The notes under the pieces were generated by a model. It was not told the origin of the DNA. It was given only the letters and a program-made list of their open reading frames with translations, and ran no database searches. From Zarea fungicola (Eukaryota; Ascomycota; Sordariomycetes; Hypocreales; Cordycipitaceae), in contig FWCC01000358.1 in the NCBI GenBank assembly GCA_900169235.1, positions 1-36,848 on the forward strand: DNA of 36,848 nt, written 5' to 3'. The stretch's first letter is position 1. Each line of letters opens with the position of its first letter. A program made the position numbers and the translations under genes. Of the stretch, positions 22,976 through 34,197 are shown piece by piece.

Positions 22976-23772
22976 ATGGACGCAGATTTTATTATTTTTG
23001 GTGCTGGTCCAGCAGGCTGCAGTACAGCCGCTCACTGGCCGCAACACCTACACATCCCAGAGTCATTTTGTTTGAGGCCGGAACCGAAAAAGTCGATTCT
23101 ACTTTGCGCATGTCTTTCGGAGATGTCAAAATCTCGGCATTCCGGAAGCTGTGTACTCGTATAAGAGCAAACCACAGGCGAATCTCGACAACCGCAAGTT
23201 GGACCTGCCACGGGGGAATGGACAAGGAGGTCATCACTGATCAACTTTTGGGCATGGACTAAAGACCGTCTTGATGAATGGGATGCAATTGCAACGCTTA
23301 AATGTGACGAGGACTGGAACTGGGAAAACGCCCAGCGCCTATGGAAAGGGTTGGGGGCTGTGACGACAAGGGTGCTAGGTAACCGCTTGAAAACCAGGAA
23401 GGTTAAGCAATGCAACACCATAGTTGTGCATCTCTGGCATCCAATATATAGTTGCCTTCTAGGTCCCTCACAGAAGCGTACCACTGCGGAGTGCCGGACG
23501 GGATGAAGAAGTACTTATCCCCGAAACCAAACAGTCATGGCTCAGCCGGACCTTTAAACATTGGCCATCTGGAGACACAGGATCAGCATTTGGTTGATTT
23601 ACTGGATATATGGGAGTCTTCTGGACCTACCATCGACACTGATATTGGCTTTGGAAGCATTTTAGGCATTTATCTCTGTCCAGATACGGAGCATGCTGGA
23701 ATCCACTCCACTTCATCAGATCTGGTTATGTCGGCACCGACTAACCTGCAAGTCATTCAAGACGTTAGATAG
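22976..23772 (+). pseudogene. GMC oxidoreductase, truncated and frameshifted
   Basis: Remains of an FAD-dependent glucose-methanol-choline oxidoreductase. The N-terminal FAD loop is readable as MDADFIIFGAGPAGCS. The next strand, VILFEAGTEK, is in another frame; then KPQANLDNRKLDLPRG and, after a further shift, SSLINFWAWTKDRLDEWDAI. The 23452-23772 stretch has HGSAGPLNIG and GIHSTSSDLVMSAPTNLQV, typical of the central part of the family. At least three frame changes occur in 500 bp. The C-terminal substrate domain with the catalytic His is missing, so only about half of a family protein of roughly 560-600 aa remains. No plausible intron set restores it. Confidence 0.8.
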
Positions 23773-24211
23773 ATGCTTCTGACACCAATCAACTTGAAGA
23801 CCATCTGTCTACCTGGTCAGTACTCTACATGCCTCGACACTCTTTGCACCCTTTGCACCCTTTACACCCTTTAAACACAATGCACACAACGCACACAATA
23901 ATTCCTCCAATATGCCTTCTTTATAAGTGCGGTAACGAGCTAGCTATTTCTAGCCGTAGTATATGAGAACTATTTAAGAAAATAATGAATTCTGATAAGG
24001 TGGTACTAAACAAAAGTAAACGCCGAGTTTGGCTTCGTAATATAGTTGAAAGGGGGTAAGAGACGACCCGGACTAATTACGACGTGACATGCTTAATCCA
24101 GGCTCTATTTTAATGAAGGGTTTTCCCGCGTAGCTGTAGAACAACAGATCCCAACGCATCAAGTTTCACGACGTTTTTAAGTCAAAGATCCAAAATTATA
24201 TCTCTAACAAA
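23773..24211. other. Intergenic region with short TTTGCACCC direct repeats
   Basis: Around 23839-23875 the word TTTGCACCC/TTTACACCC is repeated about three times, followed by ACACAA(T/C)GC repeats. Otherwise ordinary sequence leading to the peptide gene at 24212. Confidence 0.5.
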
Positions 24212-24484
24212 ATGCGATTCCACAGTACCTTTATTCTGGCAAATATCGCTCTAGCACTTGCTGCGCCTCAGCCTGTCACTCAGGGTACATTCCATGGCGC
24301 TCACATTCATCAGACATGACTGATATAAGCTTTGCCACACTTGGACAAGAACAGCTCCGACTACATTGCCTATGGCGCCAAGCGTGCTGAGAATGCTGTG
24401 GCAACCCCGGACTATATTGCATAGGGCGCGAATCTTGCTGAAAACGCCGCTGCAAACCCCGACTACATTGCCTATGGTGCCTAA
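24212..24484 (+). CDS. Repeat-containing secreted peptide (candidate RiPP precursor), interrupted by a stop
   Basis: Exon 24212-24284 encodes a signal peptide (MRFHSTFILANIALALAAP). A 45-bp intron (24285-24329; GTACAT donor, CTGAT branch-like site, AAG acceptor) leads to exon 24330-24424. The frame then meets TAG at 24422-24424, giving 55 aa. The same frame beyond the TAG runs to TAA at 24482-24484. Three 51-nt tandem units start at 24359, 24410 and 24461. Each opens with DYIA, followed by YGA in units 1 and 3; unit 2 has the TAG where units 1 and 3 have TAT. Unit 1 has Lys-Arg after the motif, a Kex2-type site; unit 2 has Asn-Leu. This build (signal peptide, repeated core, dibasic site) matches dikaritin-type precursors of UstYa pathways. 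The stop suggests decay or a shortened product. Confidence 0.7.
24359..24481 (+). repeat. 51-nt coding tandem repeat, 2.4 units
   Basis: Units begin exactly 51 nt apart (24359, 24410, 24461). The 17-codon period encodes DYIAYGA plus a spacer beginning K/N-R/L-AENA. Substitutions are scattered, including TAT to TAG in unit 2. Codon-sized periodicity shows it arose as a coding repeat. Confidence 0.85.
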
Positions 24485-26285
24485 GAGCCACATTTATTTG
24501 CGCTGCCATTTAATCAACAAGAGGATTTTTATATCAGGCAGTGCCGCAGTTTGTGCTCAAGATCAGTCTTTCTGGCCACTGGGTCTGCTTTTGTGAAACA
24601 GCGCCAACTGAGCCGCTGTGGTGTGGTAGTTTCCATTCAGTGTCGTTCTTGAGTTCAATAGGGAAGGCATGCAGATTTCAGTTAGCCTACAGAAATATAC
24701 TCATTAGCAGGGGACAGCTTTGTAGGAACGACTGACAATATGGTGCTTCTTTCATGTGAAACGTAATATCCTTGAGTTATAAGCGAATTACGTAAGAAAG
24801 TTAGCGGATAAGTACAGATTGTGATGCGTAGTTACTGCTCAAGGGCACGCAGACAGCCTCCAAAGTAAATCCGAAACATCATCACCAGCGAGGCGGCTAC
24901 GCAGTTAACCAGTAGTGCTATAGGGATGCATGTTTCTATACGGATTTGGAATTATTTGATTATTCATGTTACTTCAATATAGGAAACGCGAGATGAGGGA
25001 ACTGACTGGGCCGATGCTTGCACCACACTGGCCGCTACCTATGCTAACACGCAACGAGGTAATAGAAAGCTGAACCATTCCGTTCCCGTATATTCACATA
25101 TATTTGACAACCTAGGCATAGGGTAAGCTACTTTTTAATAAGAGAAGATATTCTTGAATCTCAAGCTGCAGACACTATGCAGAGTAAGACGAGGCTGTTC
25201 ATGCACATAGATAACTATTGAGGTACCCCTTTAGGCTACTTTAATATACCTTACTAAGAGCCCTTTCACCTTACTCATAACACGCCCCTCTACGCGTAAT
25301 TTCTACAATATATAATAAAAGCCTGCACTGCATAGCCATGTAAACAAGTCATGCAGTAAATCAATATCTCGTACACGTTAGAGGGCGTACACGTTAAAGG
25401 GCCGCATACGGCTTGCCTGAGTAGCGAGGGACGCACACTTGATTCACTTGTCATACCACCGCAACATGTGTAAAGTTACTTGTGCAGGAGCAGTTAATCA
25501 CTGACATTCTGCCTGTGCCTGGGGTCCCGAGGCACAAGTTTTATTTCACAAGGGACGAACCCTTCCATTGCTCGTAAACTCTAACCTCACTGGCTTACTA
25601 ACTAATTGGTATCGCACCATTCATTGCTTACCTGATCTGAGCAAACTCGAGGTGTGGTTCACCGTAGTGGTAATCTCCTTCTCAAAGAGTGATCGCCGCC
25701 AGCTGGTGTCACCTACAATCAACAATCAACTAATGATTACAGGAATTCCTGCCCTGCAATAAGCTTGACAAGTTTAACCGCTCAAAATCAAGATGGGATA
25801 CCAACAGATTAATGTATATTTGAAAATGAATCATTTAGTGCATATCCGCTAGTGAGTGTTTTCGCAATTCACTAGACGAATCTAAGGGGCATCTAAAAGT
25901 AAGAGAAGAAAACTTGTAATAGAAAGGGAGCTCGAGTTCGGTGCAGTTGGTCTGGCCTGTTGGATATACTGGTTTGGTAAGTCATGGCGGAACCGAGAGC
26001 GCGTCAGCATCTGGCTCAATTTGTGCATAGATGCGTTACGCACATCCACAAGTATTCGGGGTGGCAGGGTCCATATCCTACGTTCATATTATTACTCACA
26101 ATGCAAAAGGGTAAAAAAAGAAAGATAAGTGATATGACTTACTGGAATGCACATGCATGTATAAGCTGTTGGACCAGTGCGTGGGCAGATCATATCCGAA
26201 CAATCGTCATTGGTCTGACAAACCCGATTTACATTGCAACGCTATCCTGATGTTAGCCTTATTTGGTTAAAATAGCATGTTGCTA
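24485..26285. other. Intergenic region, nothing recognised
   Basis: Short open frames on both strands (for example 25568-25762 and 25984-26250 plus) have no recognisable motif. No tRNA, repeat or regulatory pattern stands out, apart from a possible far exon of the minus-strand peptide gene at 26229-26246. Confidence 0.4.
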
Positions 26286-26463
26286 CTACTGAGCCCACAA
26301 GAGTTTAAATGAAGCCTGTTTTTAACGAATGAAAAAAAAAAAAAAAACTCACGTATGGTCGGCGTGCGACAATACTATTGTCTACACCTGGCCCAAAGGG
26401 ACTTGTGGCTGATGCCGCACCAAGAATGGCATAGACCAGGGCAAGACGAGAAAGTAGCTTCAT
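26286..26463 (-). CDS. Small secreted peptide gene with dibasic site (candidate precursor)
   Basis: The first exon, 26463-26353, encodes 37 residues: a signal peptide (MKLLSRLALVYAILGAASA), a short pro-region, then an Arg-Arg pair before Pro-Tyr, directly followed by a consensus GTGAGT donor at 26352. Exon 2 is uncertain. The nearest acceptor (26316) gives a 37-bp intron and nine further residues ending at 26286. An alternative acceptor preceded by CTAAC (26247) gives a 106-bp intron and five residues ending at 26229. Both yield a peptide of roughly 42-46 aa, with a possible Kex2-type product after RR. A perfect palindrome copy (CGGGTACACGTACCCG) lies 198 bp upstream. It could be a RiPP-like precursor or an effector-type peptide. 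Confidence 0.55.
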
Positions 26464-28215
26464 TGCTTAAATAGCTGACAATGGCTGTGCCTAGCTATTG
26501 TTATAGTCAGTCAGTAATAATCAGAAGGAAAGTTCGTATCTATATGTATTAATTCGGCGCTTGTAACGTATATAGTAATAATGCAGCCTCGAGATAATTC
26601 TTATGTATTGTAACTATATACTAAGACTATGCAATTACTCTGAACTTGCCGCGGTACATTCGGGTACACGTACCCGAAACTTTTTCACCAGGCATTTCAA
26701 CAGTCGGGTGCTTGTTCCTGAGGATTGTTCAACCCTTGCGAAACACACTGACCTGAAAGTCTCGACTGCTCCGGCCTTCTAGTTATGGGTTATTCAGGGC
26801 GTTAGTTTACCCCATAAACCGGGGGCATCTGCTTACGTGTCAAACATAGAGATACGTCCAGGAAGGAGTACGATCGACTCAACTATCTGATGCAGTGAGA
26901 CTACGCATAAGCATAGGCTACTTTCTGCTGTAAGAAAAAGTCAACTTTCTTGTTGAATGTTTGCTAAGTAGAACTTTTTGCTCAAGAAGCGGTCGAAATA
27001 CTGCGTTGATAGCACTGAGGGATATCTATTGCCTGGCGATGTGCTGGTTGGTCTTAACGCTTCAAGCGGCCCATGATTGATATTATGCTACGAGTGAAGC
27101 GACATAAATAATACATGAGCACCTTTAAATTATCTGGCAAATGCGATTGTAAATAATGCTCTCAGTTTCATTTCAGCTTGAAATGTCTCACCCTGGCTCC
27201 CAGGTCGGGCCGAGTAATATAATGGACTATATTAAATAACTAGATCCTCTTTTTTTTAAAAAAGTTTTTTTATTATTAGGGCTTATATTAGCTTAGCTCA
27301 GTATATTTTATTAATAATACTTAGGTATTATTTAGGGTATATTATAGTTTTAAGTAATGCCTTAAATGCTTAATTTTAGGTCTTTTTTTAAAGCTTTAAT
27401 AGCTAAGAGAATATTTACTTTATTGAATAAAGAAACTATTTTCTATTATTAAGTTATCAAGGTTACAAGGTATTTAATTAGAAAAAAGGCAAAGTAGCCT
27501 ACTTGTCCATATAGCCTGCTTATGTGTGAACTATATTATATATTAATAGTAAGTATAAATTGTAGTTAGTGGATATTCCTTTATAAATTATTCCTCCTAT
27601 CGAAGATCAAGGATAGAGTTTTAATTTATTATACCTTTATAATTCTATATTACACTGTGCACTAATTGCTGCTCTTGCCAAATGAAAGCTTGATCAACTC
27701 TTGCAACGTTACATATCTAGTCTGGGTACTGGTACCCGCCAATTACCGATGCATACGCAACTAATCTCTCCTGTGATACAAATTTCACTTTCCATGACGA
27801 TACCGGCATCCATAGCGTCACTACAACCGTTGCGTCATGTTGGCTTATCCGTGGCAAACGCCGACTATAATTGGATTGTGGTAGACGAACCGCAAGCGGT
27901 GTACTTCCAGGTACCAACACCCGAAGTGCGCATGCTTCGCGGAATGGAGACCTATAGACACCAGTCACTTTCGTGAGATAGCTGGCAAGCCAGAGTGTGC
28001 GAGATTGGCATCACAAGCCTGAAGCCATATTGGTATGGCTGTCAACCCTTTCCTATCGAGGTATGTCCAGGCAGCGGTCCAGGCAAGTTCTGCTAAGCCT
28101 TCAAAAATCCTCTTTATCCTCGCGCTGCTGCCATGAAAATTTGGCGGCTCATTGGATGCTCGTCATACCCGACCTTACACCATCGATATCCAGCTGACAT
28201 TTGCAGATATTCATC
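26464..28215. other. Intergenic region with AT-rich block
   Basis: Contains palindrome copies at 26661-26676, 27723-27738 and 27908-27923. An AT-rich, RIP-like block covers about 27225-27660 (TTTTTTTTAAAAAAG near 27251, many TA steps). A plus-strand frame at 27701-27976 has no known domain. CGAAGTGCGCATGCTTCG near 27922-27939 is a perfect-arm hairpin. Confidence 0.5.
26661..26676. promoter_or_regulatory. Palindrome CGGGTACACGTACCCG
   Basis: The cleanest copy of the dispersed CGG-N10-CCG site, with 7-bp arms around AC. It lies 198 bp upstream of the minus-strand peptide gene start (26463), a plausible promoter position. Factor binding is inference. Confidence 0.55.
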
Positions 28216-29389
28216 ATGGAACCAGCGGGCCGTGTCGCGCCTGCCGTACGGCCGACCAGAGCTAGGCCCAAGCAGTCAGGCGCAAAGTCTTCATTGGCGC
28301 TTCGAGTGTCGAATAAGTCAAGTTCTAGTACTGCCTCACGACAGCATGAGCACCACAACCACCGGACAGGCATGCCGAGTGTTCACCCAAGACATGCGTG
28401 GAAAGCTTGTGAGCGTTGCAGAATAAAGAAGACAAAGGTTGGTGTATCCCTTCGCCCGCCGTGCCCGGGATTCAGCTAAACTATCTAGTGCGATCGCGAG
28501 CTGCCATGCAATAGATGCAAAGATGACGGGCATATCTGCACGACAGGACCCCGGAGGAGGATGAACTACAAGCAGATGCCCAGAGGGTACGATATGTCTA
28601 ATCATGCCTTGTAGAGTCGTGTTAACAAAATATAGATACGCGGAAGTTCTTGAGAGCACACAGTTGACATTGATCGCTACCATTCAAAAGCTCTATCTTA
28701 TGGTCCGTAGTGGGCAGTCGTGGGAGTTAGGCGAGCCTGATTTTAATAATCTTGGCCTTCCAATTGTGCACAAAATTGCTGAGAAGCTAGGTTGCATTCG
28801 CCTTAACAGTGATGTCGACTTGCCTGCATGCTTTGCCTTTCCCGAAGACCACACGGGGATGGCAGAGCTCGCTATTCAGCTTGACCAAAGACAACATTCC
28901 AACAACATAAGGGAGGGAAATAAGAGTAATTATTCCGCTTCTTCTATGTCGGATAGATGCCATTCTGACTTGGAATTAGATTCCCACAACGTGGTGTTCG
29001 ACTACTACCAATACTGTAATGTCGAGCGTCCTTTACCACAGCACAGTACAGGCAGCCGTGGCAAAGAATTTGGATCGCCACGTACCGACTCTGACCAAGA
29101 CGCACTCACGTTCACGTCACAAACATCACCATTGCTGCCGGTATTTGCAGGGGAAGAAGAGCAGGCATACCCAACGCTGTCAGCTACGAACAGTAATGCG
29201 GTTGTACAATGTCCTCCGCGAGCAGGCGAGTTTCAAAACGTTGGCCATTTATATCAAGAATATATATTACAAGGCCCTAAATTCGGCTCAACGGAGCCTG
29301 AAGCGTTGACACCGGCAGTCACCGATGTGATGATGGGTGTGTGTGAATATTTAATACTCTCCAATTCTGACACTGAAACATACCTCTAA
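28216..29389 (+). CDS. Zn2Cys6 transcription factor (TF-D), three exons
   Basis: Nuclear regulator. Exons 28216-28437, 28489-28586 and 28636-29389 (introns 51 and 49 bp) give 1,074 nt, 357 aa. After a basic, Ser-rich N-terminus the zinc cluster is Cys65, Cys68, Cys75, Cys81, Cys84 and Cys91; the first intron falls exactly before Cys75. It is followed by PRGYAEVLESTQLTLIATIQ, a coiled-coil-prone segment typical of a large ascomycete zinc-cluster family, then QSWELGEPDFNNLGLP, KLGCIR and an acidic, low-complexity C-terminal half. There is no fungal_trans domain; the length and layout match that short family. It is unrelated to the other three factors. Two palindrome copies lie 290-490 bp upstream (27723, 27908). 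Confidence 0.88.
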
Positions 29390-31589
29390 GCGCAGCTTTA
29401 TATAATCCATCAGTAAATAAGTGTTCGAGTTTAGTTATGGTTATTCAATTGATAAGACTGTTGACGTGGATAGCAGAAGGCCTAGTTATTCTGCCGATTC
29501 GGATGACTGCGCAGCTGGTCATTCCATTAACTGGCATTTTTTCAGCATCTATAATACATAGAATCCTCTGTAGCGCATCTTGTCGTGTTGCTGCGTTGCA
29601 TTCTGTGGCCTCCGTCACAAGGAACCCAGCATGTTCGGCCATTGTGAAGTAGAGACGCTCTCACAGCCGCACGCCGACTGAAACATCTAAAGCGTTAGCT
29701 ACCTCGATATTGGCAATTACCATATCAGATATCAGTATAGAGAAACACCCAGCTCCTTCGCAGAGCAGGAAAGAAAGTCAATCTCAATGACTTGAGAGTG
29801 CATATCTTAATAGAATCTGTCGAAACTGCGGCTTTTGTCTGACGCTTCGAATCTAGTACAACTTCAGTGAAGTACAGTTTGCAACTCTATAACTACCGCA
29901 GCTAAATTCCAAGCACCCTCGGCTTATATCAGTACAGTACCGGTACTAGCCAGCATCATACAATACAGAATCAGCAACTGGGAAGTAGGCAAAAGCCTTG
30001 CTTGATTGCTGCAAAATAATTACGTAATACTCACTTCTCTAGTTAAATATCCTTATTAAAGTGGGTAATCACAGCAATGGGAATATCTTTTAATAAGTAA
30101 GTGCAAAATACACCCGGATGCAGGTGCTGTAGTCTTGAGCTTCAGGCGCTCCTCATGGGCACATAGATTACAGAGACGACATCTTTTTGAAGTCACTCTC
30201 AGGAGAGACAGATTACATGATCCATGCGACATGGTCCATCCAAGTTATAGGGGTTCACGAGTTCCAGAAATTGCCTTGTCGCCTGTGATCTAGAATATTG
30301 TTTCTTGCTAGGCTTTATTTCGACTCGTCGGCAGGTGGATATTGCTGACATCTACCTGACCATCCCTGCTCCAAAAACTAGTGCCGTATCCGACCACGGA
30401 CCAGCCGATACGGATAATTGTACCTGAATCTATAAGTCGGGTACTTGTACCCGGACTGTATTTGTACCCGTACTTGATGTGGTAGAAAAATGAACCATCA
30501 TATTAATAGTACAATAAACTAAACTGCGTTGTCCTTTCTATATTAATAATGCAGTTTCCTATGTTGAGCCCATAGTATACTCGTGCCATGCCCAACACAC
30601 CTGACTTACAGTCTCATAGGTTCGTTTCTCTAGGTGTTAGAGGCTTGTGAGGTTACCGACTTGCCTTGGAAGATTATGTTAAACGCTCAACAGCTCCAAA
30701 GGATAGTTCAAAGCTTATGGGAGGAAACAACCACATGGTGTTATCGCTGTCGGCGGCGGAGAAGACATTATCCAGTTTGAAATATTCCCAACCTCGTGTT
30801 ACCTCGTCTCAGCACTATCAGTTATGCGATTTCTCTGACCGGCAATATCAATACGCACCAGTATGGCCACATGTCATGCGTATGACAGATTATATGGATT
30901 GCTTGTGACCGCATGGGCTACAACTTCGAGGGGAGAACACACATCGAATGCGATCCTACATATTATGGAAACGTCAGGAAGTGTATGCATGCATTAGAAA
31001 AAGCTAGCGAGAACAACTCAGATTTGCAGTGATCAGTCCAGCAATGCGATAGTGACGTAACCGGCGCTGGCGTTTTGTAGCGATGTGCCATGACAGTGGA
31101 TACAAGCTTACAAATGGTGTTTGCAACAGTGGAGTGCGCACTGCCTTGGCCGACGAAAAGGCACAACGGTGTAACTCGGTCCGTTATTCTTCAAGAGAGG
31201 AGGCACTGGATAGCCTGCTAACTCAACTGTCAACGCAATCTATTCTGAGCTGATGTACTGCGATTTACATGTTGCGGTCGTATGATACCAGGCAACAAAG
31301 CCGAATGCCTTGGCGCTGGGTGAGCATAGGTTATTACAATGGTTGCCCACGGGTGCGTGCACCCGTGAGTAGTCATTGACTTCTTCACCCTGTAGCTAAT
31401 AATGTACCTTATGTTGGCGAATCAAGGTTCAACCTTGACAAAAGTTTGAACAAGTTATACGGATGCGACGGAGGGTCATGGAAGACCTGATGAGAAGGTA
31501 TAGATGTAGCCAATTACCGCCAGTGAGCACTCAGCATAGAGATCCCATCAAATTGAAACGTAACAACTTGCTTCAATTCGACAGCTACA
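29390..31589. other. Gene-free stretch with two palindrome copies
   Basis: About 2.2 kb. Open frames at 29437-29652, 30666-30908 (plus) and 30963-31166 (minus) have no recognisable family. Palindromes lie at 30438-30453 (with an extra half-site GTACCCG just after it) and 31350-31365. The latter extends to perfect 9-bp arms, 31348-31367. Confidence 0.45.
31350..31365. promoter_or_regulatory. Palindrome CGGGTGCGTGCACCCG
   Basis: Copy of the dispersed CGG-N10-CCG palindrome with the longest perfect arms in the window (CACGGGTGC/GCACCCGTG, 31348-31367). It lies 225 bp upstream of the signal-peptide exon of the decayed SDR at 31590. Confidence 0.5.
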
Positions 31590-32560
31590 ATGGCCAAGGC
31601 AATGCTTTTTGGTATCCTGGCCACCGCAGTTGACACCTATGCAGCTAGAGGTAAGGCTAACTCGCACTTCTTCGCAATGACAAGGCTAACGAGATATTAA
31701 ATAAGGGATGTTCATCTCGTTGATCCGGTTACCCTGTACTCTGACATGAAGCTTTCGCTTCCCGGGCAAGCCTTTCTGGTCCTTCAGACCAGCTTCTCCA
31801 CAGGACCTAACTGTGGTGAAAGCAGCTACACTGGAACTGGACGCCTCCAGGGCCGCAAGGCTCTCATCACTGGAGGCGACTCTGGTATCGGCCGGTCTGT
31901 CGCTATTGCATTGTTGCGTGAGGGTGCCAGCGTAGCCATCAAGTACCTCCTCGAAGAGGAGCCTGATGCTGAGGACTTTCTCCGTGGCGAAGGGCAATCA
32001 ATTGAACGCATTCCTGGAAAGCTACGAAATAAATCTTTTTGCGCCGAGCTGGTGCATGAAGCCGCCACCCGCCTTAACGGGCTAGATGTTCTTGTCACCA
32101 ACGCCGCGTATGTTTAGCTGTCTCAACGAGTTAGTGTCTGGGGAAGTTGTAACAGTGCCGCAGATACCCAGGCACATTTCTGGAGTGAATCCTGACTATA
32201 TTACTAATCAATCTACCGAAAGACTGCACCAGATCTACGAGACCAATGTATTTGCTCAGTTCTTCCTGGCGCGCGCTGCTGTGCCACTTCTGCCGCCTGC
32301 TGGTAGCCTGATTTTCACTACATCTGGCATTGTGTCAGATCCAGATCCAATCGCCGTGGCGTGTGGTTCGAGCAAGGCTGCCATCGCTCACATGGTGCGA
32401 AGTATGCCTCGACAGTTAATCCCACATGGTATCCGGGTGAATGGGGTAGCGGCCGGTCTTGTGTACACTCCTTTTCTCCTGACATGAGGATTCACCAACG
32501 CCAACATGTCTGCAGCAGCCGCAATGTATCCTGACGCAGGTTTCTTAGTCCACACCAACC
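31590..32560 (+). pseudogene. SDR with N-terminal signal-peptide exon, decayed
   Basis: A short exon 31590-31650 encodes a hydrophobic leader (MAKAMLFGILATAV) and ends at a GTAAGG donor. The SDR body starts near 31715 with KLSLPGQAF, CGESSYTGTGRL and the cofactor loop TGGDSGIG. A GTATGT intron (32108-32171) restores NAA to HISGVNPD and the frame continues to 32487. Defects: no acceptor joins the leader exon to the body in frame; the catalytic YxxxK position reads CGSSK (Tyr to Cys, GTGTGGT); and a TGA at 32485-32487 interrupts the frame, after which GFTNANMSAAAAMYP continues in the same frame for about 20 codons. It was probably a secretory-pathway or ER SDR of the longer type, now inactive. 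The 123-residue body before the intron is well kept, so the loss seems recent. Confidence 0.72.
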
Positions 32561-34197
32561 AGGGTTGAGCAATTCCATTGGGGTCCAAAATCGGTATCGA
32601 CCACTGTTGCGAGCAGGCTGGCTCATGTTGACTTGGTGTGATGGCGGGTACAACTACCCGAGCTTCAGCTTTGCCCGGAAGACTAGGGCCGCGCGGCGTG
32701 TTTGGCACTATACTGTTATTAAATACCGATTCGACACGAATACGGAGCGCCCAACGCTACCGGATGAGCATACCTATTTCACAATTCGCTGTGCTGTACC
32801 ATATGATGCCACACACATCACGTCACTGGGCTGAAACCACCATTGAGCGCATTGCAGTGGCGCGGGTACAAGTATCCGCTCAACGTCGGCGGTGAAATTA
32901 CGGACCGCAGACCGCCTGGATCGACAAAGTACCTCTCATATTAGGCTACGACGATATTAGTTACCACTTATTGAATCAAATGGCATCTTTATCCTCATGA
33001 CCACTATGGAGCCCGTGGCCTTTGCCTGATGTATAACCGGGACAGCAAAAAATGACGGCATCGTCAGTTTCAAGATGGCACGTTCTTTGTGCATCCCGAT
33101 GATGACACCCAAGACGAGGTGATGAAGCGATGGCACCCTGCTTCGACCCCAACTATATATGACCCGCCTCCTCTTTACTACGAATTCACACAATGTTACA
33201 ATTGCCGTCTTCGATAGAGCATGAGCGATGGAAACTGTATACACGTCTCGTACGAAAGTAGCACGCGACAGTACTACATAATAGCTAGACCCCCCCTTAT
33301 GGAGCGAACCGTTGCTTACGCGTCTATAATGGATAAACGCGTCTGGCCCACTTGACTGTCCACGAGAAATTATGACGAGTCGCAAGCAACTAGTTTTCTC
33401 ACTGCCGGAGCCATCTGTTCTGCAAAAGGGCTGACTAAAATGTAACGAAGTGGGCTGCACTACGTAGGTTTCTGTCGTAGTAGTTGCGCAGTTGCGTGTA
33501 GGTCGAACAGGAGGAGTAATAAGCATATCGTTAAGGAGCTATCAGGTCACATATGCACTTGGCAGTGACTCCAAACGGGAAGTGTTCTCCTTCTCTCTTA
33601 GAGCGGGAACACAATAGAATCCATTTTGGGGCGGGGCGGCAGCCATAGCATATGCGCTGAGATATATATCTAACAGCAATAGCCAAAATATCGCAATATT
33701 TATACACAGCAAGGGAGCGGCGGCAGTCCTGAACCGACCATACCAATAATCAGGACAAGGGTATATCAAATACATATACGACGAGGTAGATGTGTTAGTC
33801 GGCAGAACAAACAAAAGTACTATAGGTCGGGACTCGCCAGACGAGGACGAAATGCTAATAATGCCCAAACAACATGCAAAGGCTGCAACAGCAGAAGGTA
33901 CGGTGCCACAAACCCAATTTCCGGGAACGAAAAAGTACGATCTTGAATATCGATTGAATGAAACTTAGTAACGAACGATGAGACGGCAATGAGCAACTGG
34001 AATGCACATGACGGACTAATCAGAATTGTATTTAAGCTTAGCTGGTGAGCCCTAATAGCTACACTATTGGCTGGAAGCCATTGGGCTTATGAATAATGAA
34101 TGAATAATTAATTATAGATATATATTTTATTGGAGAATTTCCGCGTAAACTCCGCCCCATTCCTTCCGTCCACGTCAAGCTGGGGAAATGATTTGCC
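32561..34197. other. Intergenic region, unassigned frames
   Basis: Two palindrome copies, 32645-32660 and 32863-32878 (one arm mismatch), 218 bp apart. A 189-codon minus-strand open frame (32957-33526) and a 108-codon one (33542-33868, with hydrophobic stretches) show no recognisable family, conserved motif or splice pattern, so I do not call them genes. Confidence 0.4.

Noticed and set aside
32957..33526. 189-codon minus-strand open frame
   Set aside because: No domain, signal peptide or recognisable motif, and composition looks like antisense or random. Only its length speaks for it.
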